Source of the DNA: Porphyra umbilicalis
Taxonomy: Eukaryota > Rhodophyta > Bangiophyceae > Bangiales > Bangiaceae
Assembly: GCA_002049455.2 (NCBI GenBank)
Contig: KV918811.1
Location: 248,001-312,000, forward strand
Reading direction: 5' to 3'
DNA: 64,000 nucleotides
Shown in pieces: positions 62,301 to 64,000 of the stretch. The stretch's first letter is position 1; every line of letters begins with the position of its first letter. The position numbers and the translations under genes were made by a program. Under the pieces are notes generated by a model. It did no database searches, was not told the origin of the DNA, and worked only from the letters and a program-made list of their open reading frames with translations.

Positions 62301-63699
62301 GAGGGCACTGGTTGATCGACCGTCCGATCACAAGCGATCGTATTGAGTGCCGGCAGACAGATAAGACAGGCAAGCAAACAAACAATAAAATATGAACAAT
62401 GCGGAAGTAACCCCCCAAAGGGCGTGCCACAGGCCAATTCCCACACAACATGGGCTTTGGCCCGTCAAATTGGCTACTTGTGGCCAATTGCCAATTGGGA
62501 GCAGAGATATGCTATACGAGCTGCCCCCCCCCCCCCCACTGGTACTGCCCACCCCGACCGGTGCTGCCCCCCTCCCACCCGAGCTGCCCCCCCCCCCACT
62601 GGTACTGCCCACCCCCACCGGTCGGCACAGCGACAGCGGCAACCGTAGTCACGGAATGGTGTGGCAAGGACACCTGGGTCAGGAACGGGAGGGAGGCGGC
62701 AGCCCCCATCAGCGGCGGTGATCGCCCACTCTTGGAAGGGACGAAGAGCAACGACAGCAGCGCCCGGCGGCGGTGGTGGTGGCTCGCGCATGTGCGGGGC
62801 GGCGAGTGGCGGCGGTTGTGCATGGCCGTCATGCATGGCGCGGCAGCGTCGATGACCCATCCCTGTCAAATGCCCAGCCCAACGGAATCAACGGCTGCGT
62901 ATCGAGTAAAATGATATTGGCCCCGTTTCAAAGTAGCGAAATCTTGGGTGATAGTAAGTCTCCAGGAAATACAGTACAGGATTTACGATAGATTCGTATC
63001 CCCCATTCCACCCCCCCAAACGCCAACCCTCCATGGCGGCAAATCGCCGCTGAGCCAAGGCTGGCTTTATCTCGCCTCCCAGTGATTGATATGGCAGCCG
63101 CTTCTCCGATACTTGTTCTCCGTGAAATCTCTTCGTTTGGTCAGCTGTCATCGTCCCCGCTCCTTATCCGTGCGGCATCACGAGATCTCGACGTAGGGCT
63201 CAAGAGGTTGACAACATGACCTCCCTGTCCTTGGATTCTTTCCGATTTGGTCAGTGATAAATCGGGTGCTGTCGAGAATCGGGCTGATCGGATGCCCATG
63301 ATCGATACGAACGCGGAGGTGGGCACCATCGGGTAGGATGTGCTGCGCTTCGTGCTCCGTTCTACTTTTGAGGACCCGAAGGCCACCCTCTGATACTTCT
63401 ACAAAGTTTGGGGTCGATTGATGTACATGCGCCGAAACCAGAGCCGTTTTTCCATAGGACTAATAAGATGAGATAGACTTTAGACTACTCTCTTAAATAC
63501 GGTTGTAGGCTACTTTTTGTCCGTAGACGACCACCCGATACCAGAGAGTGGGCCAGTGCTCACACGTATTTACGGAATTCATGACACGGCGTGCACATGA
63601 AGTGCAGATCGGTCGGAATTCTAGGCCTCATGACAGAAGTATGTGCGAAACAAGTGACGCTTTTTCCAACGAATGACAATAGAAATCTAATTATGACAA
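62301..63699. other. Region without a supported gene
   Basis: Contains a ~65-bp tandem duplication with C tracts (62518-62630) and G/C-rich low complexity to about 62870. From 62870 to 63690 base use is balanced with only short frames; I see nothing further. Confidence 0.4.
62518..62630 (+). repeat. ~65-bp tandem duplication with C tracts
   Basis: GAGCTGCCCC...CACTGGTACTGCCCACC...ACCGGT occurs twice in tandem with C tracts of differing length. Confidence 0.7.
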
Positions 63700-64000
63700 G
63701 GGGTGAGGTGGGGCGGGTGGGGTGCGGTGGGGTGGGGGGTGTGGTGGGGTTGAGTGGGTGGGGTGGGGCGGGGTGACGTGTGGCGGGGTGGGGTGGTGCG
63801 GTGTGGCGTGACGCGGGTGGGGGGTGTGCTGTGGGTGGCAAGGGTGGGGTGGGGTATGGTGGAGTTGAGCGGGTTAGGTGGCGTGGCGTGGCGTGGCATG
63901 GAGAGGGGTGGGGTGTGGTGGCACGGCACGGGTGGGATGGGGTGGCGCGGGTGGCGCGGGTGGTGTGGCGTGCGGTGGCGTGGCGCGGGTGGGATGGCGT
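63700..64000 (+). repeat. G-rich minisatellite, degenerate ~5-bp unit (GTGGG/GTGGC)n
   Basis: Runs to the end of the window with repeats such as GGGTGGGGTGGCGTGGCGCG. Strand asymmetry is extreme (few C, almost no A or T except single T). It can form G-quadruplexes. No regular telomere motif is seen; the unit is too degenerate. Confidence 0.85.

Noticed and set aside
63700-64000. Telomere
   Set aside because: The repeat is degenerate and has no regular TTAGGG-like or AATGGG-like unit.

Overview
The window is nuclear DNA of a eukaryote with a GC-rich genome. Its two recognisable housekeeping genes, an AP-complex beta subunit and the second-largest subunit of RNA polymerase I, are long, nearly or wholly uninterrupted frames with Ala/Gly-rich composition. 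A GC-rich, intron-poor alga or other protist fits, and a bangiophyte red alga such as Porphyra/Pyropia is my best guess, but no sequence here proves the taxon. No rRNA, complete tRNA, CRISPR array or bacterial operon was seen.

Layout. 1-8.8 kb: a decayed PIF/Harbinger DNA transposon with a Myb/SANT-like frame on + and a transposase on -, converging on each other, preceded by a 161-bp TA-flanked MITE. 8.8-12.2 kb: copy A of a CACTG-ended element carrying two nested insertions; an almost uninterrupted copy B lies at 26.6-27.9 kb. 12.2-24.8 kb: GC-rich accessory DNA with four minisatellite or tandem blocks, unidentified frames, a tRNA-like sequence and a 47-bp palindrome. 24.9-25.9 kb: an open Tc1/IS630-type transposase with all three acidic residues. 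28.5-30.9 kb: a TA-flanked element with perfect 28-bp terminal inverted repeats (TIRs) holding a large foldback structure, followed by a 132-bp hairpin MITE.

32.2-39.6 kb is the gene-rich core: the beta-adaptin gene (+) and the RPA2 gene (-) converge with about 140 bp between them. RPA2 has one apparent frameshift at a G9 run, possibly a sequencing error.

40.8-57.45 kb is the most striking part: a head-to-tail array of a 2.66-kb unit, six full copies and a partial seventh. Each full unit encodes a 268-aa protein with two JAZ/U1-type C2H2 zinc fingers (one copy is frameshifted), carries three copies of GACTTGGATCTGAC upstream of it, has a 20-22-bp G tract, and holds a conserved 84-aa frame on the other strand. 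Outer units share variants that inner units lack, as expected of unequal exchange. I recognise no described family for the unit.

57.45-62.3 kb is a broken Ty3/gypsy LTR retrotransposon fossil on -, interrupted by the third copy of a 399-bp MITE and cut off by the array. The window ends in a G-rich minisatellite (63.7-64.0 kb).

The mobile elements give a relative chronology: the 399-bp MITE inserted into both the CACTG element and the retrotransposon, so it moved after both. Several unrelated small elements share TA target duplications, consistent with Tc1/mariner-type activity in this genome.
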